A stretch of DNA of 64,000 nucleotides from Gigaspora margarita (GCA_009809945.1 WTPW01002224.1:34847-98846); one strand, 5' to 3'; counted from the first letter of the stretch, positions 32,690 to 45,793 are shown. Notes: a model not told the origin generated them from the sequence alone. Numbers and translations are program-made.

Positions 32690-35600
32690 TGTTTCATTTA
32701 ATTAATTCTTGTATTCATACAATAGATTCGAAGATGTGCGATCTTGATGTCAGTGCGATGCAGTTATGTTAAGGAATGCGTGATTACAATTGTCATAGGA
32801 AGCCTTTTTTGCAAGGTGACAAAAAATTGAAATAATATTGACAGAGTATGTTACCAGTATTCTATAAAGAAACCTTTTTATAATTTATAGGTTTTACAAA
32901 ATTATGGAATTTTTTTGAACAGAGTTGACGAAACACATTGTTATTTAATAAAATATCCTGATAAATTCCACGTTATTTCTTTATATTTATATTTTATCAA
33001 TAGATTGTTCTAACTTCGAAAATATAATTATTTTGTTTAATGATCGTTATACACTTTATAATTAACTTCATTAACACCCAATAAACATCATATTTTATCA
33101 AAATCTATCAATTGAAGAAATGTACATTAGTTAGTGCTTTCAGATGGAATTGGAGTTAAAGATGGTATATTTAATTCCACTAATATGAACAAAGCTATAG
33201 GAACATGTACAGTTAATTATTGCTACAGTATAAGAAATTGAAGCTAAAAAAAAAAAAAAAAAGGAGTTCATTTATGAAATTATAAAAATCTATTCTATTG
33301 TATTTCGAGCATCTCTTTAAATACTATTAAAAACATCCATAATTTAGATGCTCATAGATAGGACCGAAGCTCAGTAAGTTTCTGATGTCAGCCGAAATCA
33401 TTAACTTACTGATTTCGACTTGATAACTCAATCGATTCGGTCATCGATAATGACAATGGTAATTTGATATATTCCGTTAGAGTTATTATATCTGCGGATT
33501 TTTTGCAAACAAGGAATGCCTTATATTCATCATTTTAACATAATCTTTCTCCAGAATTATTCATATTTGTAATTCTAATAAACAATGAAATTTCAGTTTA
33601 TTTAAGAGCATGGATAATTTTAGTAATATAATATTGACTAATTACTTTCTCATCTATTTAAAATATATTCGATCAAATAATGCTCTATATTCTTGAATTT
33701 TGTGAATAAATTTTTTTTTAATCAAGAATAACATAGCGTTATGTAAATCGTATGTACGTGTCTAATAAAATATATTATAGTAAAAAATTGTACTTACGTA
33801 CGTACGTATTTGTTTTGTGTTATTATTTTTTACAGTGTCAGCAGAAATGACTTTAATCATATAACTTTTGGTGGTCCGTGAGTGCAACACAAATAGCCAC
33901 CTTATGTTCGTCGAATTTTCGAAACCTATTATCAAAAAAAGGGAGATATATGAATAATCAAAATGAATCTCATGAAATATGACAAAGTTGAAGTGATAAT
34001 CGCATTGAGTCACAGAACTCAGGGGACTCAAAAAAAAAAAAAACTTTACAAAATCGTCGATTCAACTACAATTCACTTTCGATATAAGCTATAGTGAAGA
34101 TTTTTTTCTCAGCCCGGGAATTTCACTATAACAAGAGAAAGTTGTAAATCGAAAAGAGTAATAAATGCTAATGAAACGATTCTTTTCGCTATGCTTATGA
34201 CCAATGATCCACGACAATTGTAAAGGTCATATGAATCATTTAAAGCAACCGGCAAAAACCGTGTTAGGAGGACAATGCACATGCGCACATAGTTTAACTC
34301 TGATGAATAGCTGATGGATAGCTTGTTAAAGAATGCTAAGAACTCTGGGAAATAAGTTAACATATTCATAATTGTATAGTACAAAATTCAAAACTATAAC
34401 ATTTTAGCGAATGTTTACATCACGGACTTATGAAGTTTTTACGAAATTTTGAACATTTACCGAGGATATATAATTCTACTATTTGATTAGTATGGAATCT
34501 CATTGCTGCAATTCATCGCCATTAACATTAGGTATAACTCTCTAAGACGTAGCAGAAAGAGGGATAATTTGACTATAAATATCATAAAGGTAATAAATGA
34601 AGTCTTGATAGTTCTGTTTATTAAGATCTAAGGTATTCTTTACATGTTATGTTTTATGATGAATTAATTTTCTTAAAACATAAAGTAGCAAGGTATTAGT
34701 AAAATTAATATAGTAAATTGGAGAAAAAAACAAATTTCTTAGATATCTAATATTATAGCCAAATTGTGAAAATATTAAATAAGATTAATACTATTGTAAA
34801 TTAGAAAGAAATCTATATTAGGGTAACTTTACCTTTTCACTATAAAAAATAATCATTACTTCAATACAGCAATATACTGTCCTTTTTATACATCAATTGT
34901 TTTAAGTTGTCATTATTTTAATTATGACATTATTCTAGAGTTGTTGTGTTCTATGAACTGAATAATTTTCATTATTTTTCCTTCTTTCATCAATTAGGAA
35001 TCGTATTTGAGTAACATAACTAAAAAGAAACCATGTGTTGTATACTATGTTCCAACCTCTTGAAACAAGTTAGTGGTTAGTATGTTTGATATTAAGCATT
35101 ACTATTTATTTGCCAATCTCATAATTGCCAATAAAAACTTGTCACCTAGGTATTTTCTAAAGATCTTATCGATATCTTGTACAGTACATCATTATTCGTC
35201 AATTTTTTTTGGTTTGTTCTAAATATATTACCGGTAACTATCTTTTGTACGTCATCAACTGTATAGTTTTTTTGGTGGGAAAGTTCAAACTTTCCTTTTA
35301 TCTACAATATAATTACAATAATTGAACGAGATTCTATTCCATTTCTTCAGAGTTTCAATCTATTTTAGAATCCTTTCGTTATAATTAAATTCTTTACCAT
35401 AACTTTAACTAGATAAACAAAACCTTTATTGTAAAGTGAGATAAATAATAAAGTTGAAATAAAAAAAATATGATTAACGAAAAAAAAATAGAATGATATA
35501 ATTTTATAATCATTTTAGTGAATTTATTTAATTTTAGCAAAATAATGTATTTCAAATTTTAAAAACTAATTTCGCTCTCAATACTAGAGTGAAGATAAAA

Positions 35601-36950
35601 GCAAAAGAAAAAAAAACAATACAAATAAATATATATTTTTCATGCTATTAAATCGTGAAGTGATCTAAATCAAGATTCTAAGCAACTCAGTACTAGTCAA
35701 TTAGATATGTGGCAAAGTATCAAAGATCGGGTATAATATGAGAATATTTTTGTTGATTGACTATCATCATATGTTAATTACTTCGACATGGCTAGAGAAT
35801 AGAATGGATTGATTGACTAAGGACAGTAACAACAAATAAAACTCTTTATGAATAAATATATCACAAAGACTATAATATGATAGGGCATTTAAAAAATTAA
35901 TTATAATTCTTAAATCAGTCATGCGTTTACATTACTCGTATTAGAATTTAGAAATTGAATATCTTAATTTATGATTAATATATAATTACTTGTACTGTAC
36001 ACATATAAAGCAAGCTTTTCACCAAAAATGTTTAATTAAAGAAGACTTCACATTGTATATACATATAATGGTAAGCCAAATTCAAAACATCGTCTACAAG
36101 TATACATTCTTGAGAATCGTGATCGTATCTGATCATTTATAAAATGTTTATGATTATTTGTGGTTGAAACAATACTACTTCTCATCATCATCATTTCAAT
36201 TAACTCAGAAATAGTATAAATTTTGATTTAAAACAAATGATCTTATCCAGTAGTAGATTATCATATTGGTTACTATCTGTTTGAAGATATCGAATTACAG
36301 AATTTAATTCATTAATGTTAATCGTTGTAAATTTTAAGCACTTTATTCTATAATATATTTAATTATTATAAATATATAATATAGAATGGGATATCGACTA
36401 AAATTCATATTATCACTAAATTTCTTATCATGGAATTAGGTCATATTGAAGTGGACAGAATAAGGCTGTGTACATATCATTATAGGCTAATATGCCGGTA
36501 CAAAGCCTCTGGCATGTCTCTAGAAGGATGTAATGTACAGAATGTGCGATTTATCACTATCATATTGGGGAATAATGTTTTCTCAATTTCAAAATCTCAT
36601 CAGTCAATTTTTATATATCGCAATTATTAAAAAATATTCGATTATCTATCTATTTTCATATTGGTCGACCAAATGTCACAATTCTGAGAACTCTAGTGGC
36701 ACCAGCATACTAATATAAAAAAAAAAATATAAAACATCATGAACTTTTTAGTTATTCCATGTTGAAAAAAAAACTTAAGAGTACAAAAACATTCAATAAT
36801 CTGAATTGATTTATTTGCAAAGACCTCAATTATTAAAATACTGTATATAAAACGACGATAACAAATTTGTAAGGAAAATCTGTAAGGCACAAATTTTCGC
36901 ATCAAACTTAAAATTGTGATATAAATACATATTAAAATGGTCACAATAAG
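32690..36950. other. Gene-poor AT-rich stretch
   Basis: No frame above 91 codons and no domain recognised. At about 33,360-33,470 there is a copy of a dispersed repeat whose inverted partner lies at 42,455-42,550 (TCGATGAYCGAATCGAT, AGTTATCAAGTC). Homopolymer A/T runs at 33,247 and 34,030. I see nothing else. Confidence 0.4.
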
Positions 36951-37049
36951 TATTCAATGGTATTTTGAATGTATTTATGGCATATCATAATTTTTTAAAA
37001 GTTTGACAAATAAAAATTTAAATTTTCCTTACAGGGTTCCCCTTGGCAG

Positions 37050-37220
37050 TGTTTATATAACCGACAAATACTGTATCATATGAGCAATGCTTCAATCATT
37101 GTAATATGCTATTAGAAACATTTATAATGCTGTATTTATATAACCGACAAATACTGTATCATTTGAGCAATACTTCAATCATTGTAATATGTTATTAGAA
37201 GAATTTATATTGCTGTATTT
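37050..37220 (+). repeat. Tandem duplication, unit about 82 bp
   Basis: TTATATAACCGACAAATACTG, then TATCATATGAGCAATGCTTCAA, then TCATTGTAATATGCTATTAG is repeated directly with a few substitutions. Confidence 0.8.
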
Positions 37221-37261
37221 AGAAATTAGGGCTTGTGAATAAGAATTAACAAATCCTATTA

Positions 37262-37362
37262 CCGTAAACCCGCGAAATAACGAGCATGTTATTTCGAGTC
37301 TCGACTTAATTTAGGCCGAAATTCATAATTTTACCCCTGCGCATTTATTTTGGGTTTTACGG
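37262..37362. mobile_element. Small TA-flanked MITE (TIR CCGTAAAACCC)
   Basis: CCGTAAACCCGCG at the left and GGGTTTTACGG at the right, flanked by TA (37,260-37,261; 37,363-37,364). About 101 bp, with CpG-rich ends (CGCGAAATAACGAGC). Confidence 0.65.
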
Positions 37363-37682
37363 TACTATATATTTTTTTCAATACTTTTGTATTATTAAGG
37401 TTTTCTGATCGACTATCATAATGTATCTGGTTGAGCATTGTTAAATAAAAATAGAGAAGTCCTATCTACAAATATTTCTATTTCATTTATTTGGCAATGT
37501 ACGAACTTTTTTAATGCCAACTTTTTCCAGTTAAATGATAGTCTAGTTAATAAGTACAAAAATATTTATATCATAGGCTATATTCAATTTCTTCAGCATC
37601 TCATTTTGTGCCTGCTTTGCTATTCTTTTCAAAAAAAAAAATTTTTTTTAATAGCTGTTGCAATGGACTTCTGTCATTATCT

Positions 37683-37777
37683 TGACAAACAAAATCCTGA
37701 CAAAATTTAACTAGAACCATAGCTAATCCTATAATGTTAGCCTAATGCAGGCTACTTGTCAGAATTTTGTTTGTCGG
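37683..37777. repeat. Hairpin element with arms GACAAACAAAATCCTGACAA
   Basis: The left arm is matched by its complement at 37,756-37,777, with one mismatch. Probably a MITE of about 95 bp; target duplication not resolved. Confidence 0.55.
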
Positions 37778-38283
37778 ATGATCCCTGTTGCGACAGGTAT
37801 ACCTTTCTCCCTTGAATAACATGGACCAAGAACTAAAATAATTTAGCAATTTATTAATAAAGGTATATCAAGATTAATCCGTTACCGAACAACTGAGATG
37901 TCTCCAAAGCCATAGTCAATAATTATCTTCTACAATAATCGGTCAATCATTCTGCAATGATATAACCAGCCAATCAGAGACGTGTTATATTTGGCGAGTG
38001 GTAACAGAAATGAGTGAATCTAGTTTATCAGGATGTGTTATAGGTACATATGTACCTTTGTTTTAGACGAGACAGGACTTGTTTCTCCAAAGGGCCAGAA
38101 TGGCCTTTATTTATAATGCCAAAATCAATAATTTACATTTGAATTATCTTTTAAACTGTATATTTTAGCGTACAAATTTGCACAATAAAATAGTTAAAAT
38201 AAAGTAGATCTGAAAAATTTAAATTTGTCATAATTACTTCTGAGAGCCCGGATTACAAAAAACACAGATTCATGTGGTAGCAG

Positions 38284-38388
38284 TGAAATATGTGGGTTAT
38301 TGGCCCGAACTTTTGGAAGCCACCATAGCCAATTCGGCTTAGAGGTAACAATTGTGATGTCACAAGGTACCCACATATTTCATTGTTC
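38284..38388. repeat. Small inverted-repeat element (CARTGAAATATGTGGG)
   Basis: CAGTGAAATATGTGGG at the left and CCCACATATTTCATTG at the right, about 105 bp. The CAGTG start suggests hAT, but I found no matching 8-bp flanks. Confidence 0.45.
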
Positions 38389-38718
38389 GCAACACAGGTC
38401 AAGTTACATGATTTTTGGGTACTAATTTATTTAAATAATAATGTGGTAATGATAATAGCACAATAAAGTAATGGTCAAATCGGAGATCATTAAAGTCTTG
38501 TATTCTTTAATTTATTTCATTTATCGCAATGTGAAATTGTAAAAAACATCCCGGCCAGTATTACAACAAAATGACACATTATATTAAACGTACCAAAGGT
38601 TATTTCGGTTTGATGATTTACGATTATATATAATGTTTTTTTTTTTTTTTTGAGTTGCCAACTACCGATATACTTTCCGACTTTTTCTCCACTCTACAAA
38701 ATGGTCCCCAGCTTCCAA

Positions 38719-39157
38719 CTACCGATCAGAGACAAGCCTTAAATTAATTAACGTTTGTTTTTTTGTCATTACTTTCAATTCTTCACCAATAAGCCATAGA
38801 TTGATGATAGCATTATGACGGGCTTGTTCTGCTAAAAAAAAAAATACACCATTTGCTTCAAGTTTAATATTTTTGTCTACTCTTAACTTTTTGGAAATCT
38901 GGAGGAGGTTGTTCAAATGGTTCCACAGGCACCAATACCAATTTGCCGAAGGTACTGAAAAGAGTAATACTTGAAAAATAATTATCCATGAATACATTGA
39001 ACAGATGTTGGTACAGAAGTTGCTCCGCAGCCATGCTTCCAGTTTGACTAAGGCTCTTGACTCTATTGATATCACTTGATGAAATACGTGAGATCGGTAA
39101 AAAAAGTGTATGTATATCCTGCATCACAGAGTGATAAGATTTTAGGTCCTCTGGCAT
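38719..39157 (-). pseudogene. Broken gene fragment of unknown family
   Basis: Two overlapping minus-strand frames read as one protein if joined by a one-base shift near 38,890-38,900 (an A-run in CCAAAAAG). The first (from 39,157) begins MPEDLKSYHSVMQDIHTLFL and runs to PVEPFEQPPPDFQK; the second continues KLRVDKNIKLEANGVFF and ends WLIGEELKVMTKKQTLI. The composition is balanced and unlike the AT-driven frames around it, so I believe it was coding. I do not recognise the family. Length of the combined piece is about 145 residues; the start Met at 39,157 may not be native. No intron signals are obvious. Confidence 0.45.
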
Positions 39158-39159
39158 TA

Positions 39160-42100
39160 ATTAAGTTTTTTTATCAAAATATATGAATGTTTCTGTAAAA
39201 AAAATGGACCATCATTTCATCAATTGAAGCATTTGAATTGACATGCAAAGATGGTTTGGACATGGGAAAGCAATATACCTAATTTCTTAAAGTAATTAAT
39301 TATCAATATCTTTTGCAGGAGAAGATCTGGTCAAAATGTTTTACTCTGTTAAAAGCAAAACAATGACATTTGCTTTGAAATATGATGATTGGGGAAGTTT
39401 AGGTTCTTATTCAATATTGATTAAGGGAGGGAGAATTAAAAAGTCCTTGATAAATAACTAAATGATTAACTCTTTATGCACTAAGCTCTGCTATTGCCTA
39501 CCAGTAGCACTTGCGTTCTTATACTTCTGATATGTCATATCGGCAATATAAATGAGTATTTCATTTATATTATTCCATAATCCTAATTATGATTTTTAAA
39601 TTTTAATTCTATATAAAAGAATATGTACAGTGTAAGCGAAATTAGTAGGAAAGTTTTTAATGCCTAAAATAAGGTTGGACAATTTGTGTAGAGTCTGGAA
39701 CCTTTCATATGTTAAAACCGATTAAAGTCAGTTTTTAATATATGAAAAATAAGACCAGTTCCAAACTCTAACTTAATATGTTGGTACAATTTTTACCTTT
39801 TTTTTTTGGTTTATTGAACAATCTCGTGTTCATTATTTCCATTTTTCTTTTTTTCTTTTTTTTTTTTTTGAAAACTTTATCGAACTAAATAATATTTACA
39901 AGTTAGATTAAGTTAATTAGTTAAAAGTAGTTCAATAAAAATATTTTACCGATTCATAATTTTGAAGATTTATTATTTCTATTATTCCATAATTAATACT
40001 TTGAAAAGTGATGTTTTTACCCATAGAGTTGAAAAAAAATTAATTCAATCTATTTAAAATATAAATTTTAAATTAGTATTGAAAATTATATTTAAAATTT
40101 TTAAATTATTCATTACCTTTAAAATAGAAATACACAATTCAAAAATGGTAATAATGTTTTTTTTTCATATGATGATAATGATAATTATCAAATTGCAGAT
40201 TGTGTATATCTGCAATAAACTTTTACATGAATTAACCATTCTCCATTAAAAAGGTATGCGAGAAAGTAATTGATAAAATAAATCAATCTTGATCTAAAGA
40301 GCGTGAACACTGCCGCCAAATAAAATTATTAGTACGTGCATCAAAAATTACCAAATTCTGAGCTAAACTAGTTAAATTATAATTTACCATGAATAAAGTG
40401 CAAACCTAATATAGTCTAGACGTGATATTTTGCTACTGATTATAGAAAGCGCTTCTTTCGTACTGTTTTCCAGAAAAAGGTACAGCAATATAAACATTAT
40501 TCTACACATATTGGCGAGCAAATAGTTTAACACCCGGTTAACAAGTAGTTTCTTGAAAGTGCCACGCGTTCAAATTCTCACCTTTATACTCTTGAGGAAT
40601 TTGTCGTCCTGTTGCATTTGAACTAATATGAATATTGCTGTTGTACATCTTTAATCAGCGAGTAATATTGTAAGTAATTGTTCACTTGAAGTTAGATGGT
40701 AGATCACACAAACAACGCGACATGCGAAAATACGATCCGTGCAGATTTTTGTTTAGACAATTATTTCTGATTGGACATCAAAATCTAGATGTGTAGATCT
40801 ACATTACGATTACAGTAGTTACGTAGAGAAACGCTGGAACTGTTGCAGCATAATAGAAGTAATTTATTCGTTACTCTTCAGTCAGTAGGAACGTAACAAA
40901 ATTTTTTTAATGAAAATGACAATAAAAATTTTAATCAAATTTAATACAAAATTTTTTCATGAAGTAAATTAATAGTTGTTTCTCATAATTCGCCAATATT
41001 CGATATAAAATATTATATAAGTTATTTAACATCAATACCTTCAGTAGAGTTTTTTTCTCAAAACTTTATGTTTAAAGCTTTTTTTTAAGCAAAAAAAAAA
41101 AATAAGTTTACGAAATTTTAGAATTAAAAGAAAATTAATTAAAAGCCGGGCAGATTGGGCACTTTTTAAATTTATGCCCAATTGTTTAATGAACACAATT
41201 TTATGTTGATTATATTGTTAATGAGCGCAATTTATATATCCAATTTCCAACACAGCATTCAATACTTCGTTCATATATATTTAATAATAGTTATTATAAA
41301 CCGATTGAAGTATCATTTAATATGCTATGGAACAGTAAAAATATGATTTACTCAATTTTTATTAGCTAAGTATTAACGTGACAAGAATTCTTTGTATATT
41401 ATTCTAAATTCTAAATTCTAGTTTATTATTAACTAAACTTTTTTCTCAATTCTCTTATATTGGATTACAAATGTTATATATATATTTTGACGTTTGCATC
41501 AGACTCTCGGATCTGTTTATAAAATCATGATATATGAATCTGTCGTAAGATTACTGATGAGAAAATTATGATGTTTATCATACTGTATTGGTTATAGGTA
41601 AATAGATTATATCAAGGGCTTTTTTTCTTTTTTAAATTTCGAAATAAGAGTATCTAAATGCGCTGAATTTTACTGAGTTTTTTATTTACAAAATTTAACG
41701 AATTTGAAGAACCTAACATGAGAACCTTCTCATTTTTTAATAAAGATCAGTGAATCTATAAAGTAACATAATATATTTTAGGATAGAGTTTTTATTATTG
41801 TACTGTATTATTTCAATACATGAAAAAATTTTTTTGGAAGTAATCAAATTTGAAAAGTAACAAGACCTAGAATTAGGATGGCATGTGATTTAAATTACAA
41901 AGTTATAAATCGCTTATTTTTATTTTAAATCAATTTAAAGCAGATTTAAACCCTTCATTATTGCGCTTAGTAACCTTTGTAGAACACTATGTCATGCAAA
42001 CATCGGAGATTCTGTGGATTTTAAAGTCGCATTCAAAGTCAGAATTTGAATATAAAATAATTGGACTACGTAACAAAGGTCAATGTTTTATGATAAATCC

Positions 42101-42770
42101 TTTGCGAATCATTTTTAAATCATGAGTTTTGCCATCCCTACCTATAATAAAACATTGTATTTTATAGGGTTGGATTATAAGATTTTTCAAGCTTTAACGT
42201 ATTGTAGCTATATTTTTTCTTTTAATATACGAATAATGGAATTTTGTGTGCAACTCTCATAAATTCTGATAGAATAATTTTGTGTTAAACTGAGTAACTG
42301 CAATAATAATCGAATTCGACCAAATAATCAGTTATTCCGAAAATTTATGAAAACGTATGTAATACACATGTAAACAGAAAAATATTGAATCAACAAAGCT
42401 AACAAATTATTTAAATTTTCATTCCGTTTACAGATGTTTTCATGGATACTGGCTAAAAATTTTCTCGATGATCGAATCGATAAGTTATCAAGTCAGAATC
42501 AATAAGCGTTAGCAGACATCAAAATTTATCGATTCTGAAATTAAATTCACCAGCATCTTTGACAACGACAATTTGAATTTATGAAAACTACTGTAATATT
42601 TTTTTTAACTTTGTACCTTCGACACTTAATCTCATAATTTCCTCGGCTGCTATGAAATGGACGTACTGTAATTTTGATTACATTGGCTCTCAAAATAAAC
42701 CGCTCGATATATACAGATGTTTAGTTTAACCAGAGATATTTTTGTGCTATATATAGATTTGGATTTTAAA
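39160..42770. other. Gene-poor AT-rich stretch
   Basis: No supported coding sequence. A small imperfect hairpin lies at 39,690-39,770 (AGAGTCTGGAACC against a GGTCTTATTTTTC-type arm). 42,455-42,550 is the inverted partner of the repeat at 33,360-33,470. Nothing else recognised. Confidence 0.4.
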
Positions 42771-42781
42771 AAATGTAGTTA

Positions 42782-43651
42782 TGGCGGTTTGCAAAAAGGT
42801 GTGACCCCATAATTTTCATGATTATAATGCGGAGAATCTTTGAGATTCTAAATAGGGAATCTAAATTTAAGAATCATTAAAAATCCGTAAAAAATTATAT
42901 AATTATTTGATCAGTGATTATAAAATTTATACATATAATAAATACTTTTTTTTCAATGAACGCCACATAGTAGAAATTGAGACATTTTTGCCACATCGGA
43001 TTTCCATTTGTTCAACAATTTCATCAAGATACATATCTGGATTTTCTTGAATAATGTTTCGTAAAATCTATTATATAATATAATATATAGTATAAATTAA
43101 CTAATACAGTAATATATACATATAATAAAATAACCCACATTCATGTCACTTCGATTAAAAATTTTATGTTGTCCAGGTATTTGTTTCCATGGATTTGTTA
43201 CGGTTCCCCATTTTTTATATAATCGTAACACTTTCTTTACCAAACCTTTACTAATATAAAGAAGGTTCGTAATTTGCAATATTGAATAATTATCATAATA
43301 TAAAAAAACTATACGCCATTTCAAGTCATCACTATACGCGGAGGCATTATGATATTTATTGAATTAAAATATAAATACAGAAATAATATAACGATTATAC
43401 ATATTTGATAATAAGGAAAACATAAAGCAAATATTAAATTTTTACTATATCTGATATATCATGTAATTTATTATATTTCCAATTATTTTCACTGTACATT
43501 ATGTAATTTGTTTTGTTTTGATAAATTATATAAAATACCGATCATCAATGCCTGTATATAAAAATCTTTAAAATTCTCCAAGAATCGAAAAATCGCATGA
43601 TTTCACATGACATCATGATCTGCAGGGGTCACACCTTTCTGCAAACCGCTA
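42782..43651 (-). mobile_element. Truncated Tc1/mariner (IS630)-like transposon with TIRs
   Basis: TIRs TGGCGGTTTGCAAAAAGGTG (left) and TAGCGGTTTGCAGAAAGGTG (right, complement), both continuing TGACCCC, with TA on each side (42,780-42,781; 43,652-43,653). About 870 bp. It encodes only the DNA-binding N-terminus of a transposase on the minus strand; the DDE/D catalytic domain is absent, so this is a deletion derivative that depends on an intact relative. Confidence 0.85.
42955..43347 (-). pseudogene. Transposase N-terminal fragment, two helix-turn-helix exons
   Basis: Binds the transposon ends in the intact enzyme. Exon 1 (to 43,139) reads MKWRIVFLYYDNYSILQITN, then LLYISKGLVKKVLRLYKKWG, then TNPWKQIPGQHKIF, the first paired-like helix-turn-helix of Tc1-type transposases. 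The native start is probably ATG at 43,347 (MPP, then YSDDLKW), separated from the rest by a one-base loss near 43,338. A 71-bp intron (43,068-43,138; GTGGGT...TAATAG on the minus strand) joins in phase 0 to exon 2, which reads ILRNIIQENPDMYLDEIVEQ and ends SISTMWRSL, the second helix-turn-helix. Reading then ends in AT-rich sequence. No DDE residues remain. Confidence 0.8.
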
Positions 43652-43673
43652 TAACAGCAAGCCGCCGAGTCTA

Positions 43674-43784
43674 CGGACAGTTCTTACGGACAGTGCATGC
43701 TGACTGACGTTAACTAAATCCACCTACCCTAACCCTAACCCTAATCCTAATTCTGGTCACTGAACTGTCCCTAAGAACTGTCCG
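43674..43784. mobile_element. Small TA-flanked MITE with internal CCCTAACCCTAACCC
   Basis: TIR CGGACAGTTCTTA at both ends with TA at 43,672-43,673 and 43,785-43,786. The arms continue imperfectly (GGACAGTGCATG against a GGACAGTTCAGTG-type arm). The centre holds CTACCCTAACCCTAACCCTA, a telomere-like run. It lies 22 bp from the mariner-like element. Confidence 0.7.
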
Positions 43785-44479
43785 TAGATCGTCTGACAGC
43801 AAGCTACTGGTTTATACATTCACATGCTTGAATTCAATTCGCCAAGTTAATTGACAGTCTTCTGATTGGTTGTTATTCTATTTTTAAGACATTATATCTT
43901 CGAAGAATTGATATTTTCAAATATTAAAATCTATTAAGGTAATGTGTAATAAAAATCGTACTGCATATAAATCAAAACCGATACTTTAATTTGAATTGAA
44001 AATCTTAATAATCTACGAAAAAATGTCAAGGGGGTTTTCTAGTCTATTGGTCGAATTTCTTATGTTTTATATAAAATTGTTCTAAAAATTAGTGAACTTA
44101 TAAAGAAGGCGTGACTATAAAAGTGTGACTGTAAAGTGGTTAGACTGTAGCCTTATAAATTAATTTATTTTAATATTTTAGAGAGAAAACTTTTATTAAT
44201 GCCAATGGCTAATTAATTAAATTTCTACATCTCAAATTTCGCATAATCTTGGGATATGGTGCCAGACATTAATTAAATGCTTTAATTGTCGGGATTCATC
44301 ATTTTCAGCTTACTGAAATGCATCCAGACCAATTTGGTTTTTCAGTTTAAAATAAACACTGTCCTCTCGAATTTCTAAATCATGAGAATCAATACACATA
44401 ATATTAAATAAACATCCAACTGTATTTCCTAAAATTATATGATAATTAACCGATAAAATTGCAGCATTAGTTTTTTTTT

Positions 44480-44510
44480 TTTTTTTTTTTTTTTTTTATC
44501 TAATACAAGT
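44480..44510 (+). repeat. Poly(T) run of about 28 bases
   Basis: A pure T-run flanked by TTAG and ATCTAATAC. Could be the poly(A) end of a minus-strand retroposed sequence; I see no recognisable body beside it. Confidence 0.5.
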
Positions 44511-44819
44511 ATCAAAAAGTTAAAATCAAAACGTCATTGATGACATAAAAAAAAAAAATTTTTTTAAACAGTATAAAAATTGATTTAAAACATTTCATAT
44601 TAAAACATTTGCCATCCCAAGATCTGTTGTTATGCAAAATTTGATTATTTTTCAAACAGCTATAATTTCTTTTCATTTGCATGTATTATTTATCAAAATT
44701 TGATACCAAAAAATTATATTTAGCAAAACTCACTGCATTTGCACACATATCTTGTTATAACTTTTTTAATTCTTATAAAAAAGTTACAATATCGAGAATC
44801 CCGAATATCAACTCGGCTC

Positions 44820-45793
44820 TCATTTTCCCGTGTTACACTGATAGCATACTAAGATACTCTTTTTGGCGGTGTGCCAATCCATTTCTAAATATCGAATGTC
44901 TGTGGATATCCCTTGAGTCTTCCTAGTGGTAAGATAATCAATGACTTCTGATGTTTCCAAGTCTCTATATGGAAACTTAAACCTCTGCACATGATTTATA
45001 GGTGCAAATAGATTGTTTAAGTCTAACCGTATGTACACCCACATACTATCGTCCTGAATATCTTCTAATTCCTTATAACAAATTCCTTGTTTGCTGGGCT
45101 CTATCATGCCAAGGTATGGATTAAAACTGTTTGAATCATTTAGTGGAGTGAGAGGTATTTTTAGTATATCTTGAGTATTCATATTCAGAATTGTTTTCCC
45201 TAAAACATTCTGTTGCGCCGGTGTCAATGACCCCAATGCACGGAAGAGTTCAGGATCAACCGTTTCTAGTGGTGGAAATATAGAATCTTTAACGTTTATA
45301 CGAGTGAAATCATGTAAAAATGCTGCAACCTCATACAAATCAGTCTGGTCGTGGCTAAAATGACAAATGACCATTCTTTCTCGAAGTATTGCTGGTGTCC
45401 ATGTTAAATGTCTAATTATAATTGCATTCCATTGTGATTCTGCTCCGACAAACAAATCGTCAGGCTGAATAAACTATTTGAGACCAAGTAGGCGAAGGTA
45501 CATCTTACAATGTGACACAAATAGTCACTAGCATTAAAGCAATAATCCCGACCCAATTTTGCATGTAGTTCTTTCTAAATATGAATTCTACATTGGTTAT
45601 TACTGCTTGGCTGAATAACGACGTCGCTCAATCCTTTTGGATCAAAGTTAGTCCATAACCGTTCCATATTGCTGATAGCATTCCACGGATTAAACGCGCC
45701 TTTTATGTCAGCTAAAGATCCGATATCCATTTTTTTCATTTCATCGCTCCAACTATCTGGATGTCGCGGGCTATTAGAAGTATAACTATTCAT
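44820..45793 (-). pseudogene. Unrecognised protein-coding gene, broken by stops and a frameshift
   Basis: Reads from ATG at 45,793 (MNSYTSNSPRHPDSWSDEMK) through a 72-codon open piece to TAG at 45,575-45,577. It continues in the same frame as KELHAKLGRDYCFNASDYL, shifts frame near 45,500-45,530, meets a second TAG at 45,474-45,476, and goes on for over 210 codons (QPDDLFVGAESQWNAIIIRH, then LYEVAAFLHDFTRI, then a C-terminal part with DDSMWVYIRLDLNNLFAPI) to 44,820. The first stop fits CAG-to-TAG (IQKELHAKL) and the second TGG-to-TAG (LKWFIQPDD). Total about 320 residues. I know no family with these motifs. An intron spanning about 45,470-45,580 is an alternative to the stops, but no consensus donor is obvious. 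Confidence 0.6.
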
